Shown here piece by piece: positions 8,530 through 18,413 of a stretch of DNA of 64,000 nt; positions within the stretch are counted from its first letter, which is position 1; each line of letters begins with the position of its first letter. The stretch covers positions 124,001 to 188,000 of the forward strand of contig CAZGFD010000003.1 in the NCBI GenBank assembly GCA_964525045.1, read 5' to 3'. The position numbers and the translations under genes were made by a program. This DNA is from G020348185 sp964525045. Lineage in GTDB: Bacteria > Nitrospirota > Nitrospiria > Nitrospirales > UBA8639. The notes under the pieces are model-generated. The model had not been told where the DNA came from. It saw only the letters and a list, made by a program, of their open reading frames with translations, and ran no database searches.

Positions 8530-9330
8530 TTACCGGAGTTCAATTCGTTGCCCTATCATCGCCTCACATCGATCAACCGCAGACCCTTGTTTAATGAAAA
8601 TCTCCAATTGCCCATTACTATTGATCAAGGCTTCCGGTAATCCAAGTGCCCCTTCGGCATAGTGAGATTTCATTCCATTAATGATGATCTCTCCGAGTTG
8701 AACGGCTTGGATTTCCCGCTTGGTCACTGAACGAAAGGTCTGGAGATCTGTTGGAGTAATATTGGAGATCAGATTCCCAAAGTGATCAATGTACACAATT
8801 TTTCCTACCAACTTATCTCCATCCATCTGGGGCTCGTCTTTTGGTAATCTGACCGCATTCCGGATTAACGGTCCATAGGAACCTGGAGTCTGCCCTTTGG
8901 TGAGCCAGGCCGCAGCTGGAGCAAACAAATCCCGGCCATCAAAAGTGGCGCCTTCCGCATCCAGTCGGTATTGCTTGTTTTCAATGACCCGAACTTCGAC
9001 CGAGGCTTCCTCATCAAAAATATCATTGAGAACGCCATTGTCCGGAGCAATGAAAAAATATCTGGAGGTTGAAACCAGCAACGGTCGACGCGAACTTCCG
9101 ACGCCTGGATCCACAACGACAACATGGACCGTTCCATCAGGAAAATATCTGTAGCAGGACTTGAGTACAAAGGCTGCCTGTTCGACATTTTGAGCAGCAA
9201 TATGATGTGATAGATCAAGAATTCGAAGTTGCGGGTTGATGCCGAGCATCACCCCTTTCATACTGGGCACAAAATAATCGCGGTCGCCAAAGTCCGTGAG
9301 TAGCGTGACTAAAGAAATAGGGGTTGCCAT
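8530..9330 (-). CDS. SAM hydrolase / SAM hydroxide adenosyltransferase (DUF62 family)
   Basis: Family members cleave S-adenosylmethionine to adenosine and methionine with an activated water; relatives are the fluorinase and chlorinase. 266 residues from the chosen start. Seen: LLTDFGDRDYF with the conserved Asp near the N-terminus, DLSHHI, VVDPGVG, APDNGVL, and IDHFGNLISNI in the C-terminal barrel. The frame extends upstream, but the ATG at 9330 lies one base past the greA stop with AAGGATCC as ribosome binding site and begins right before the conserved domain. Co-transcribed with greA. Physiological role in this organism is not evident. Confidence 0.88.
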   Translation of the reverse strand: MATPISLVTLLTDFGDRDYFVPSMKGVMLGINPQLRILDLSHHIAAQNVEQAAFVLKSCYRYFPDGTVHVVVVDPGVGSSRRPLLVSTSRYFFIAPDNGVLNDIFDEEASVEVRVIENKQYRLDAEGATFDGRDLFAPAAAWLTKGQTPGSYGPLIRNAVRLPKDEPQMDGDKLVGKIVYIDHFGNLISNITPTDLQTFRSVTKREIQAVQLGEIIINGMKSHYAEGALGLPEALINSNGQLEIFIKQGSAVDRCEAMIGQRIELR

Positions 9331-9331
9331 A

Positions 9332-9808
9332 TTAGGATCCTTCGACGGAAATTTGTTGAATTTCGTATTCGACCTGACCGGCTGGACGGTGAACTTCGAC
9401 GGTTTCTCCAACTTTGTGCCCGATTAACGCTCGTCCAATGGGAGATTGGACGGAGATCAATCCCTTTTTGATATCCGCTTCCTCCTGACCGACCAGAGTA
9501 TATTGTTTTTCTTCACCCGTTTGGAGATCCACGATTCGTACGGTTGAGCCAAAGATGACGGTTTCGCTGGAACCTTCAGGGGTCTCAATAATTTGAGCTT
9601 CCTGGAGTTTGTGTTTGATCTCGGCGATTCGAGCCTCGATAAATCCCTGTCGCTCCTTGGCAGCTGAGTATTCAGCATTTTCCCGCAAATCCCCATGTTC
9701 TCGGGCCTCGGCAATGGCTTGAATCACTTGCGGGCGATCCTGTTTATAGAGTCGATCCAATTCAGCCCGTAACGCTTCATATCCTTTTTTAGTCATTGGA
9801 ATTTTCAT
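9332..9808 (-). CDS. greA: Transcription elongation factor GreA
   Basis: Binds the RNA polymerase secondary channel and stimulates cleavage of backtracked RNA. 158 residues, exact family length. The N-terminal coiled coil contains AREHGDLRENAEYSAAKER, whose acidic tip residues (Asp-Leu-Arg-Glu) are the catalytic loop. The C-terminal FKBP-like domain has GSTVRIVDLQTGEE, ISVQSPIGRALIGHKVGE. It ends directly before the SAM hydrolase start and is probably the first gene of that pair. Confidence 0.97.
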   Translation of the reverse strand: MKIPMTKKGYEALRAELDRLYKQDRPQVIQAIAEAREHGDLRENAEYSAAKERQGFIEARIAEIKHKLQEAQIIETPEGSSETVIFGSTVRIVDLQTGEEKQYTLVGQEEADIKKGLISVQSPIGRALIGHKVGETVEVHRPAGQVEYEIQQISVEGS

Positions 9809-9908
9809 AAGATTATATTTAGAAGGTTATTGGCCGATCGGTTCTTAGATATGTTTAATATTCTAAAAAAAGGTGGGCCCAGATAAAACTAAAATTTTGA
9901 GCCGTTCA

Positions 9909-9930
9909 CGCGAAACCCGAAACTCGAAAC
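9909..9930. repeat. GAAAC heptad repeat between greA and carB
   Basis: CGCGAAACCCGAAACTCGAA: three consecutive GAAAC units seven bases apart, in the 200-bp gap upstream of greA and downstream of carB. No gene is seen in that gap. Confidence 0.75.
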
Positions 9931-10009
9931 AATTTGACTACCAGAATTCTCCTTCATTCACGGCCTTTGGTGTCCACACTACTCAAATCTTATTGATGAA
10001 CGGTCTTCC

Positions 10010-13000
10010 CTATTTTGAGGCTTCCTGATATTCCTGAAGGGATCGAACCGTGAGGCTTTTCTGAATCATGGCCTCGATCCCCATCACCCCAGCCAAGGCT
10101 CCCTGAATAGTCGTAAAGTAGGGAATGTTTTGATAGAGCGCTTCCTTTCGAATGGGTGCAGAATCTTCCTGTGAGGAGGTGCTTCCAACGGTATTCACCA
10201 CCATGCAGAATTCTCGATTTTTGATGAAATCCACAATGTGAGGGCGGCCTTCTTTGACCTTATTGACCGGTTGGACTGTCAGACCCTGTTCTTCAAGGAA
10301 CGTGGCGGTTCCCCTGGTGGCATGGAGCGCAAAACCTAAATTGGTTAATCGTTGAGCCAAGGAAATTGTCGCCTTTTTGTCTGCATCTTTTACCGTAAGA
10401 AGCACAGTCCCTTGTGCTGGAAGAGCTAGCCCTGCGGCTGCCTGGGATTTCGCAAAAGCCCAGCCAAAATCCTTATCAATGCCCATCACCTCACCGGTTG
10501 AACGCATTTCCGGGCCCAATAAAATATCCACAGCTCCCAGTTTGGTAAATGGGAAAACCGCCTCTTTAACAGACATGTGCTTGAACGAGGGAGATTGAGT
10601 AAAATTCAATTCCTGTAAAGTCTTTCCGACCATGACCTTCATGGCCAATTTGGCTAAGGGCACCCCAATGCTCTTACTGACAAATGGTACCGTGCGTGAA
10701 GCGCGGGGATTCACCTCGAGCACGTATACACGGTTATGTTGGACAGCGAATTGAATGTTCATGAGGCCGACAACCCCCAAAGCCTTTGCCAAAGCCACCG
10801 TTTGGCTGCGTATCTCATCGATAAGAATTTGACTTAATGAATGGGGCGGTAATGAACATGCGGAATCACCGGAGTGGATCCCGGCCATCTCCACATGTTC
10901 CATTATTCCTGCCACGACCACGTCCTGCCGATCAGCAATCGCATCAACGTCAACTTCAATGGCATCTTCAAGATAATGATCAATTAATAATGGAAACTGT
11001 GAGGTATCGACGAGGGTGGTTTGCATATATCGGTCTAGAGAGTCTGAATCATAGATGATCTGCATGGCCCGTCCTCCGAGGACATAAGAAGGTCGGACCA
11101 TGATAGGATAGCCCACATTGGCAGCAATCTGATGAGCTTCATGAAGTGAATGTGCACTGCCGTTTCTGGTTTGCCGAAGTCCTGCCTCATTGAGTAATTC
11201 GCTAAAACGCTTTCGGTCTTCTGCCCGATCTATTGAATCGGGGCTTGTCCCCAAGATTGGGACACCTTCTCTCTCCAGGGGTAACGTCAACTTTAAAGGC
11301 GTTTGCCCTCCAAACTGCACGACCACTCCGAGCGGTCGCTCTGTCTCGACGATGTGAGAGACATCTTCTTTGGTTAAGGGTTCAAAATATAACCGGTCGG
11401 AGATATCATAATCAGTGCTGACGGTTTCTGGATTGCAGTTGACCATAATACTTTCAATACCCACTTCCCGGAGGGCCATGGCCGCGTGAACGCAGCAATA
11501 GTCAAACTCAATGCCTTGTCCGATTCGATTCGGACCTCCGCCCAAGATGATGACTTTTTGACGGTCGGTCGGACGAGCTTCACACTGAAGGCCATAGGTT
11601 GAATACAAATAGGGAGTCTGAGCCTCAAATTCTGCTGCACAGGTATCAACACGCTTATAGGTGACTTTGTGATGTGAAATAGGTGTGGAATCCCGGGGTT
11701 GGCTGCTTGTAGGATCTTGGGCAAGCAGTTGGACTATACGTTTATCAGAAAATCCCAATTCCTTGGCCTGCTTGAGGAGATCCTGTGAACGAGCCTGGGG
11801 GCTACCTGCCTCGTGAGGGCCGGAAGTTGAATGGGAGACCGGAATTGTGCCCATCGTTGCCAGAGTCCTTTCAAATTCCACAAGGTACCGAATTTGCTCT
11901 AGAAACCACGGATCAATTGAGGTGATGGTGTTAAGGTCATCTATAGAAAGACCAGCCCGAAATCCATCGGCAATATGCCAAAGTCTATCGGCCGTAGGAG
12001 TTTGGAGGGAGGAGGTGATGTCTGCCACGAGGTTCTGGTCGTGTGGGCCAGATGAAAATTGCCCATCTAATCCGTGAAGAGATTGCAACCCAAAACGATC
12101 AATCTCCAATGAACGAAGGGCTTTTTGAAGAGCTTCTTTAAATGTCGCGCCCAAAGCCATGGCCTCTCCCACGGATTTCATGTGGGTGGTTAAGGTCGGA
12201 TCGCTACCCACAAATTTCTCAAAGGTAAACCGAGGAATCTTAACAACGACATAATCAATCGTTGGTTCAAAGGAAGCCTTGGTGACTTTGGTGATATCAT
12301 TGGTAATCTCATCAAGCGTATACCCAACGGCAAGTTTTGCCGCAATTTTGGCGATAGGAAATCCTGTCGCTTTCGAAGCTAAAGCGGAACTTCGTGAAAC
12401 CCGTGGATTCATCTCAATTACCATCATCTCACCGGTCTCAGGGTGAACGGCAAATTGGATGTTTGATCCACCGGTGTCAACGCCAATCTCACGAATGATC
12501 ATGACCGCCGCATCCCGCATTCGTTGGTATTCTTTATCACTCAAGGTCATGGCCGGTGCGACCGTGATACTATCCCCGGTATGAACCCCCATGGGGTCTA
12601 CATTCTCAATGGGACACACAATGACCACATTGTCTTTAAGGTCTCGCATCACCTCCAGTTCGAATTCTTTCCATCCGATGAGCGATTGTTCGACTAATGC
12701 TTGTCCGACCGGGCTGGTGGCCAAAGCCCAATCTATAAAATTCTCGAATTCTTCACGGTTGTAGGCGATATTTCCTCCGGCTCCACCCAAGGTAAATGAA
12801 GGCCGGACAATGGCCGGAAAGCCGATCGGTTCCAAGAGTTGGAAGGCTTCCTCGCGAGTGCGGATGGACCCACTGGCAGGGACTTTCAGGCCAATCTGTT
12901 GCATAGCCTTTTTAAAAGCTCCGCGATCTTCAGCTTTGTGGATCGCCTCATAGGATGCCCCAATCGTCTGAACTCCATATTTGTCCAGAATCCCCTTTTG

Positions 13001-13309
13001 AGACAATTCCACCGTTAAATTGAGGGCGGTCTGCCCTCCCATGGTGGGCAAGAGGGAATCTGGGCGATCACGTTCGAAAATTCGCTCTACGACCTCGCTC
13101 GTAATGGGTTCCACATAAGTCCGATCGGCCAAATCGGGATCGGTCATAATCGTGGCCGGATTGCTATTCAACAATATGACCTGAAACCCTTCTTCCTTGA
13201 GGGCTTTACAGGCTTGCGTACCCGAATAATCGAACTCACAGGCCTGCCCGATGACAATTGGGCCCGATCCGATCAGAAAAATTTTTTCGATATCGGTTCG
13301 TCGAGGCAT
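10010..13309 (-). CDS. carB: Carbamoyl-phosphate synthase large subunit
   Basis: Makes carbamoyl phosphate from bicarbonate, ammonia delivered by CarA, and two ATP. 1099 residues, slightly longer than the usual 1070-1080. Two homologous ATP-grasp halves are visible: FLIGSGPIVIGQACEFDYSG opens the first and ILGGGPNRIGQGIEFDYC the second, each followed by its own ATP-grasp domain (FTLGGAGGNIAYN; SYVLGGRAMQIIYD). The C-terminal MGS-like regulatory domain includes EGRPHIVDFI. The linker between halves holds a Ser/Thr-rich stretch that explains the extra length. Last gene of the pyr operon, 9 bp after the M48 protease gene. Confidence 0.97.
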   Translation of the reverse strand: MPRRTDIEKIFLIGSGPIVIGQACEFDYSGTQACKALKEEGFQVILLNSNPATIMTDPDLADRTYVEPITSEVVERIFERDRPDSLLPTMGGQTALNLTVELSQKGILDKYGVQTIGASYEAIHKAEDRGAFKKAMQQIGLKVPASGSIRTREEAFQLLEPIGFPAIVRPSFTLGGAGGNIAYNREEFENFIDWALATSPVGQALVEQSLIGWKEFELEVMRDLKDNVVIVCPIENVDPMGVHTGDSITVAPAMTLSDKEYQRMRDAAVMIIREIGVDTGGSNIQFAVHPETGEMMVIEMNPRVSRSSALASKATGFPIAKIAAKLAVGYTLDEITNDITKVTKASFEPTIDYVVVKIPRFTFEKFVGSDPTLTTHMKSVGEAMALGATFKEALQKALRSLEIDRFGLQSLHGLDGQFSSGPHDQNLVADITSSLQTPTADRLWHIADGFRAGLSIDDLNTITSIDPWFLEQIRYLVEFERTLATMGTIPVSHSTSGPHEAGSPQARSQDLLKQAKELGFSDKRIVQLLAQDPTSSQPRDSTPISHHKVTYKRVDTCAAEFEAQTPYLYSTYGLQCEARPTDRQKVIILGGGPNRIGQGIEFDYCCVHAAMALREVGIESIMVNCNPETVSTDYDISDRLYFEPLTKEDVSHIVETERPLGVVVQFGGQTPLKLTLPLEREGVPILGTSPDSIDRAEDRKRFSELLNEAGLRQTRNGSAHSLHEAHQIAANVGYPIMVRPSYVLGGRAMQIIYDSDSLDRYMQTTLVDTSQFPLLIDHYLEDAIEVDVDAIADRQDVVVAGIMEHVEMAGIHSGDSACSLPPHSLSQILIDEIRSQTVALAKALGVVGLMNIQFAVQHNRVYVLEVNPRASRTVPFVSKSIGVPLAKLAMKVMVGKTLQELNFTQSPSFKHMSVKEAVFPFTKLGAVDILLGPEMRSTGEVMGIDKDFGWAFAKSQAAAGLALPAQGTVLLTVKDADKKATISLAQRLTNLGFALHATRGTATFLEEQGLTVQPVNKVKEGRPHIVDFIKNREFCMVVNTVGSTSSQEDSAPIRKEALYQNIPYFTTIQGALAGVMGIEAMIQKSLTVRSLQEYQEASK

Positions 13310-13318
13310 GTCAGCGGG

Positions 13319-14212
13319 TTATGAGGCAGGCCGGTTTTGAGCTGAGGGAAATACGGTTGGTTCAGAAGGCAGAGAATTCGGATCATAATATTTCATAGCG
13401 CCGGGCACCCATGCTTCAATATTTTTAATACGGGTAATATCTGACGGGTGAGTGGAAAGGAACTCGGGTATAGAATTTTTCGTACGAAAACAAAATTTCC
13501 CAATCATTTTTCTCGGACACCCGCTCATTCGTTCCCAAAAATCTACCGCCTCCCGGGGATCATAGCCGGCTTTCGCCATTAACTGGAGGCCGATATAATC
13601 GGCTTCCGACTCCTGAGCTCGTGAGTTCGGAAGGGACACCCCGACGCCATAGGCACTCATGGCTCCCACCGCGACCCCCGGATCGATCCCACCTGCCGCC
13701 GCCCCTGCCATGGCTCCTAATTGGCCAATTTGTTCAAGAATGCCACGACTGTATCGCTCGGCTCCATGCCGTTGAAGGGCATGAGCAACCTCGTGTGCCA
13801 TCACCGTGGCCAATCCTGCTTCGGTTTTCGTCACTTTCAAGATACCGGTATAGACCGCAACTTTTCCGCCGGGTAAGGCGAAGGCGTTTATTTGGTCATC
13901 AGCTTGGATAAGAGCAAATTCCCAATTGTATTCGGGTTTCTGAGCTGCTTTGGCAATTCGCCGACCGACCCGATTCACCATCATTGTCAGTTCCGGGTCA
14001 GAACTTAATCGTGAATATTTGAGAACCTCCCTAAATGCGGTTAATCCCAGAGTGATTTCTTTCTCTTCTGAAATAAAAACAAGTTGATCTCTGGCCGTTC
14101 CGGGGGCTTTGACGCACCCCCCAATGATAGACAGCAAAAGAATCGTGAGGAGACTACTGAAAACTTTTCCCCTTGTTCTTTCCACACGATATGGCGGAAA
14201 CCAGCGGCTCAT
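13319..14212 (-). CDS. M48-family zinc metalloprotease, lipoprotein
   Basis: 297 residues. N-terminal export signal with lipobox ending at Cys33 (SIIGGC), so probably anchored in the inner or outer membrane facing the periplasm. The zinc site HEVAH is at residues 140-144, and the third ligand Glu lies in AQESEADYIGLQLM, as in BepA/LoiP-type proteases. A glycine-rich helix (AAAGGIDPGVAVGAM) precedes it. Relatives act in outer-membrane protein quality control; the substrate here is unknown. It sits between sppA and carB in the pyr operon with short gaps, so it is apparently transcribed with pyrimidine genes. Confidence 0.9.
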   Translation of the reverse strand: MSRWFPPYRVERTRGKVFSSLLTILLLSIIGGCVKAPGTARDQLVFISEEKEITLGLTAFREVLKYSRLSSDPELTMMVNRVGRRIAKAAQKPEYNWEFALIQADDQINAFALPGGKVAVYTGILKVTKTEAGLATVMAHEVAHALQRHGAERYSRGILEQIGQLGAMAGAAAGGIDPGVAVGAMSAYGVGVSLPNSRAQESEADYIGLQLMAKAGYDPREAVDFWERMSGCPRKMIGKFCFRTKNSIPEFLSTHPSDITRIKNIEAWVPGAMKYYDPNSLPSEPTVFPSAQNRPAS

Positions 14213-14229
14213 ATAAAAAATGCCCTATA

Positions 14230-15204
14230 TTACGGCATCCACAAATACATGAATTGAGGCGTTCCCCCGTTTAACAAGGTCATTAACGATGGCGGATCAA
14301 ATGACGGTAGCCCTTTGAGGTATGCCGGATCTGAGGCAAAGCTCGAATAAATGTTGGGCTTGTATCCTCCAGCCCGATGATAGGTGACGACGGTGGCTGA
14401 TTCGATTTCAGCCTCTTTTTTGGCTAATTCGATGGCCTCCTCCAAATATCCCACTTGATCGATTAACCCGACCTGTTCAGCCTGGAGAGCCGAATAGATC
14501 CGACCGTCGGCCAGGCGACGGATTTCTGCCTTATCCAAATTTGGACGTCCATCATCAACGACGGTGACAAATTGGTCATACATCCCATCGATGATGTTTT
14601 GAAAAATGGCTCGTTCTTCGTCCGTCATGGTTCGAAACGGCGATCCCATGGACTTCTTGGGTCCTGAGGCAATGGTATTGGCTTCGACCCCAATTTTTTC
14701 TAAAAGGCCCTCGCCGTTCAAGGATACCATGATCACTCCGACGCTACCGGTTACCGTAGATGGATGGGCCACGATTTTGTCTGCGGCAACTGCCACATAG
14801 TACCCCCCGGAGGTCCCAAGGTCCATAATGGAAGCCACAATGGGAATATCGCGTTTCTTTTTAAACCGCCTGATTTCATGGTACACAATATCCGAGGCCG
14901 TCACTGTCCCTCCGGGACTGTTAATCCGAAGGACCATGGCTTTGAGGTCTTCGTCCTTTTCAGCTTTGGTCAGTTCCTCTTTGATTCGAGTCGTTAAACT
15001 GGGCCGATCGACCAATTGATCGAAAAACCCTGACGGTTTCGCTGAACTCAAAAGGCCTGAGATTTCAATGATCAGGATTTTTTCATCACCTGATCCGGCC
15101 AGCTTGGTTTCCTCCAATGGGCCGACCGAAGGAAACAAAGATGGTTGACTCAGACAACCGGGGAGAAAAACAAAAAGCACCATCGAGAAAAATAATTTAC
15201 TCAT
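14230..15204 (-). CDS. sppA: Signal peptide peptidase SppA, short form, lipoprotein
   Basis: Serine peptidase of the S49 family that degrades signal peptides left in the membrane. 324 residues, the single-domain (67K-less) form. N-terminal lipobox FLPGC at about residue 17. LRINSPGGTVTASD marks the crotonase-like fold, the nucleophile Ser is in LGTSGGYYVA, and the general-base Lys is in SGPKKSMGSPF. The start overlaps the carA stop by 8 bp, so it is coupled to carA; 17 bp separate it from the protease gene that follows. Confidence 0.92.
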   Translation of the reverse strand: MSKLFFSMVLFVFLPGCLSQPSLFPSVGPLEETKLAGSGDEKILIIEISGLLSSAKPSGFFDQLVDRPSLTTRIKEELTKAEKDEDLKAMVLRINSPGGTVTASDIVYHEIRRFKKKRDIPIVASIMDLGTSGGYYVAVAADKIVAHPSTVTGSVGVIMVSLNGEGLLEKIGVEANTIASGPKKSMGSPFRTMTDEERAIFQNIIDGMYDQFVTVVDDGRPNLDKAEIRRLADGRIYSALQAEQVGLIDQVGYLEEAIELAKKEAEIESATVVTYHRAGGYKPNIYSSFASDPAYLKGLPSFDPPSLMTLLNGGTPQFMYLWMP

Positions 15205-16384
15205 GATAGGTCTTCACCATTTTAAAAAATTCATGAAATAGGGAGGCAGAATCATGCGGGCCCGGAGAAGCCTCAGGATGATACTGAACCGAAAGGATCG
15301 GGGTATCAAGGCCAATAATGCCTTCACAACAGCCATCGTTTAAGCTTCGGTGGGTAATCTGCACCCGCCCCCACTTGGTGGAAAATATTTGAGGTTCAAG
15401 GCTCTCTGAATCGCTGGTATCTTCCAACCCCACCGCGAAATTGTGATTTTGGGAGGTAATCTCGACGCTTCGAGTCCTCAGGTCAAGAACGGGATGGTTC
15501 GCGCCATGATGGCCAAATTTCAGTTTATGAGCTTTCATACTCAATGCCAATCCAAGAATCTGGTGTCCTAAACAGATCCCGAATATCGGTCGCCATCCAA
15601 TAAGGCGACGAACGGTTTCAATGGCATAGGGCACCCCTTCCGGATCGCCGGGACCATTAGAAAGTATAATAGCATGTGGATCCAGCGCTTGCACTTCTTC
15701 CATAGATGTAGAAGCGGGAATCACTTGAACATGAAAACCAATATCGATCAAACGCCTTAATATATTCTGTTTGACTCCGAAATCCACAACCACGGCTCGA
15801 TAGGCATCCCGGTCAGATTTCCCGTTAATTTCTGGTTGAGGAAAGGAGAGGGTCGGTTTCCAATTTCCGCTTCCCTGCTTCCATTCATAGGGTTGTTGGC
15901 AGGTCACCTGAGATACCAAATCCCGGCCAACAATGGAAGGGGCCCGTCGAACTTGTTGAAGCAATCGTTCAGGGTCAAAGTTCCTATGAGAGATGATTCC
16001 TTGTTGCGATCCGAAATCTCGAAGATGCCTGGTCAACGCTCTGGTATCTATAGCTTGAATCCCTACCACCTGGTGTTGCGTTAAATATTCCTGAAGAGGC
16101 TGTCTTGAGCGCCAATTGCTTGAAATGGGAGCCGATTCCTTGACAATAAACCCTTCGGCCCAAAGACGGGTTGACTCTGCATCTTCCGGATTGATGCCAT
16201 AGTTCCCGATCTGTGGACAGGTCATGAGGACCATTTGGCCTTTATAAGAAGGATCGGTCAGAATTTCCTGGTAACCGGTCATGGCGGTATTAAAGACCAC
16301 CTCCCCGATAGTTTCGCCTCCGTACCCCAAAGGCTGTCCCTCAAAAACCGTTCCATCTTCAAGTACAAGCAGGGCTTTGTTCAC
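15197..16384 (-). CDS. carA: Carbamoyl-phosphate synthase small (glutaminase) subunit
   Basis: Hydrolyses glutamine and channels ammonia to CarB. 395 residues. N-terminal CPSase domain (GEVVFNTAMTGYQEILTDPS), then the class I amidotransferase domain with the Cys nucleophile in FGICLGHQILG and the His-Glu pair in SVQYHPEASPGP. Start is GTG at 16384 preceded by AAGGATCTATCT. A 146-bp gap upstream could hold an internal promoter, but none is convincing. Confidence 0.97.
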   Translation of the reverse strand: MNKALLVLEDGTVFEGQPLGYGGETIGEVVFNTAMTGYQEILTDPSYKGQMVLMTCPQIGNYGINPEDAESTRLWAEGFIVKESAPISSNWRSRQPLQEYLTQHQVVGIQAIDTRALTRHLRDFGSQQGIISHRNFDPERLLQQVRRAPSIVGRDLVSQVTCQQPYEWKQGSGNWKPTLSFPQPEINGKSDRDAYRAVVVDFGVKQNILRRLIDIGFHVQVIPASTSMEEVQALDPHAIILSNGPGDPEGVPYAIETVRRLIGWRPIFGICLGHQILGLALSMKAHKLKFGHHGANHPVLDLRTRSVEITSQNHNFAVGLEDTSDSESLEPQIFSTKWGRVQITHRSLNDGCCEGIIGLDTPILSVQYHPEASPGPHDSASLFHEFFKMVKTYHE

Positions 16385-16530
16385 AGATAGATCCTTACAG
16401 AGATAATTAAACCTACTATTTTAGGAAGCTTGTGCATGACGATCTTGGATACCTGTCGGAAACTTATTTGGTGGCTAACCAGAATTGGGAGCGAACCGGA
16501 CAACGTCCAAGGATGAAGGTCATGGTCACA

Positions 16531-17061
16531 TTAACAAAAGGAAATTCGTCCCGTCAGCCCTTGCCGAAGTTTATAGATAAATAATCCAATCGCCACACCC
16601 ACGTTTGCAAGATGTAAGGCTCGCACAATCATATGAATTCGAAAGAAGTCATCGTAGGCAGCTTTTTTCTCTAACTCTGTTGTCGCTTCAAAGGCGAGTT
16701 CCTGCAAGGCCACGGCATGAGGACCCAACACCCACATAATAAGAACGGTGAGACATCCCATGGACCCAAGGAGGATCGCCTCAACAGTCCTCAAAGGAAA
16801 CTCGATTCCGGTGGAAAATTGATTCCGCCAAATTCGCACGGCAGCCATCCCAAATAAAAAGATCACCACGCCCATACTTATTTGGGTGTATCCGTCAAAC
16901 ACGCGACGCAAAAACCGTCCGGCCGGTTCCATGCCAAAAGAATTAAACACCGCCGGGATTACGGCGGCAATAATCATCAAGAGTCCACCAATGACCAGGG
17001 CAAGCCCCAAGAGTTCACAATAGTAGACCATCCATGGCCACTGAAATTTCGGCTTAGACAC
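16531..17061 (-). CDS. Four-helix membrane protein, DUF4149-like
   Basis: 176 residues with four hydrophobic segments: about 13-37, 57-77, 89-110 and 145-165. The FNSFG...RFLRRVFDGYTQIS segment after the first helix resembles DUF4149/TMEM205-type proteins, but this assignment is by memory of the pattern only. It lies inside the pyr operon, 13 bp before pyrC in the transcript order, and ends 146 bp before carA. Nothing in it points to pyrimidine metabolism. Function unknown. Confidence 0.75.
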   Translation of the reverse strand: MSKPKFQWPWMVYYCELLGLALVIGGLLMIIAAVIPAVFNSFGMEPAGRFLRRVFDGYTQISMGVVIFLFGMAAVRIWRNQFSTGIEFPLRTVEAILLGSMGCLTVLIMWVLGPHAVALQELAFEATTELEKKAAYDDFFRIHMIVRALHLANVGVAIGLFIYKLRQGLTGRISFC

Positions 17062-17074
17062 GATCCGTCAGTCT

Positions 17075-18361
17075 TCAGCGCGATTCATAGACCACTTTCC
17101 CGCCGACGACAGTCGCTACCACCTTGCCCCGGACGTTCCAACCGGCAAAAGGAGTATTCCGGCTTTTGGAATGAAACTTGTTCGGATCGACTACCCAAAC
17201 AGCGTCCGGATTAATGAGCGTCACATCCGCATCCGCGCCAGGAGCAAGGGTTCCTTTGTTCAGCCCAAAGGCCCGTGCCGGCTCCACCGTCAGTTTTGAG
17301 ATCGCGGTTTCTAACGTCAACACGCCTTCTTGAACCAATGCGAGAGTGAGAGGTAGCGCCGTTTCGAACCCGACAATGCCGAAGGGAGCCGTATCAAATT
17401 CCAGTTGTTTTTCTTGAACAGCATGGGGCGCGTGATCTGTCGCAATCGCATCAATGGTTCCATCGGTCAGGCCCTGCTTCAGGGCTTCGATATCCTCCAT
17501 GGTTCTGAGAGGCGGATTCATTTTAGTATTGGAATCATACGTCCGCGTGGCTTCTTCGGTGAGCGAAAAATGATGGGGACAGACCTCTGCGGTCACCGCA
17601 ATACCCCGATCTTTGGCTTCTCGAGTCAGTCGAACCGAACCCGCTGTACTGAGATGAGCTAAATGCACCTGTGCACCAGTCAACTCCGCGAGAGAGAGGT
17701 TTCGGGCGACCATCACCTCCTCCGAGGCACCAGGTATTCCGGGAACCCCTAATTCTGTCGATACCAGACCTTCGTTCATACATCCTCCAGCTGCGAGATG
17801 TAGGTCTTCGCAATGATCAATTACCGGCATCCCAAAAGCTTGGGCATATTCCATGGCGCGGCGCATGACAAGACTATTCATGACCGGTCGTCCATCATCT
17901 GAAATAGCGACGCAGCCTGCGGCCGACAACTCCCCGATTTCAGCGAGCTCCTGGCCCTCAGATCCTTTGGTAATGGCCCCAATAGGAAATACATTGGCTT
18001 TTTTGGCCAAGGCGGCTTTTGACAGAATAAACTCGGTAACCGCTTGATTATCATTGACAGGATGAGTATTGGGCATACAACAAATGGAGGTAAATCCTCC
18101 GGCGACCGCAGAGGCTGTTCCTGTGGCAATGGTTTCTTTATATTCAAAGCCGGGTTCCCGTAAATGCACGTGCAGGTCGACGAATCCGGGAACAACGAAT
18201 AGACCCCTTGCGTCCAGAACGGTCAGTGATTGAGTGTCCTTCCCGTTTTTGACAAGATCTTGGCCTACGGAATGAATAATGCCGTTTTCAATCAAAACAT
18301 CTCCCTGACCCTGGTATCGACCCGGATCCAGAATTTGCCCACCTCGAATGAGAAGAGTCAT
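17075..18361 (-). CDS. pyrC: Dihydroorotase (PyrC, type I)
   Basis: Cyclises carbamoyl-aspartate to dihydroorotate. 428 residues. The zinc-binding DLHVHLREPG follows the N-terminal beta sandwich; GGFTSICCMPNT, the third histidine in VIDHCED, the fourth in HLAHLS, and the catalytic Asp in ATDHAPH are all present, so it is a catalytically complete class I enzyme rather than a PyrC-like scaffold. Good ribosome binding site GAGGAA upstream of the ATG. It follows pyrB by about 50 bp. Confidence 0.97.
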   Translation of the reverse strand: MTLLIRGGQILDPGRYQGQGDVLIENGIIHSVGQDLVKNGKDTQSLTVLDARGLFVVPGFVDLHVHLREPGFEYKETIATGTASAVAGGFTSICCMPNTHPVNDNQAVTEFILSKAALAKKANVFPIGAITKGSEGQELAEIGELSAAGCVAISDDGRPVMNSLVMRRAMEYAQAFGMPVIDHCEDLHLAAGGCMNEGLVSTELGVPGIPGASEEVMVARNLSLAELTGAQVHLAHLSTAGSVRLTREAKDRGIAVTAEVCPHHFSLTEEATRTYDSNTKMNPPLRTMEDIEALKQGLTDGTIDAIATDHAPHAVQEKQLEFDTAPFGIVGFETALPLTLALVQEGVLTLETAISKLTVEPARAFGLNKGTLAPGADADVTLINPDAVWVVDPNKFHSKSRNTPFAGWNVRGKVVATVVGGKVVYESR

Positions 18362-18413
18362 AAAAGCAATTTCCTCAGGCTAAAGTGAAACTCGTGGCAT
18401 GTGGGATTTTTTC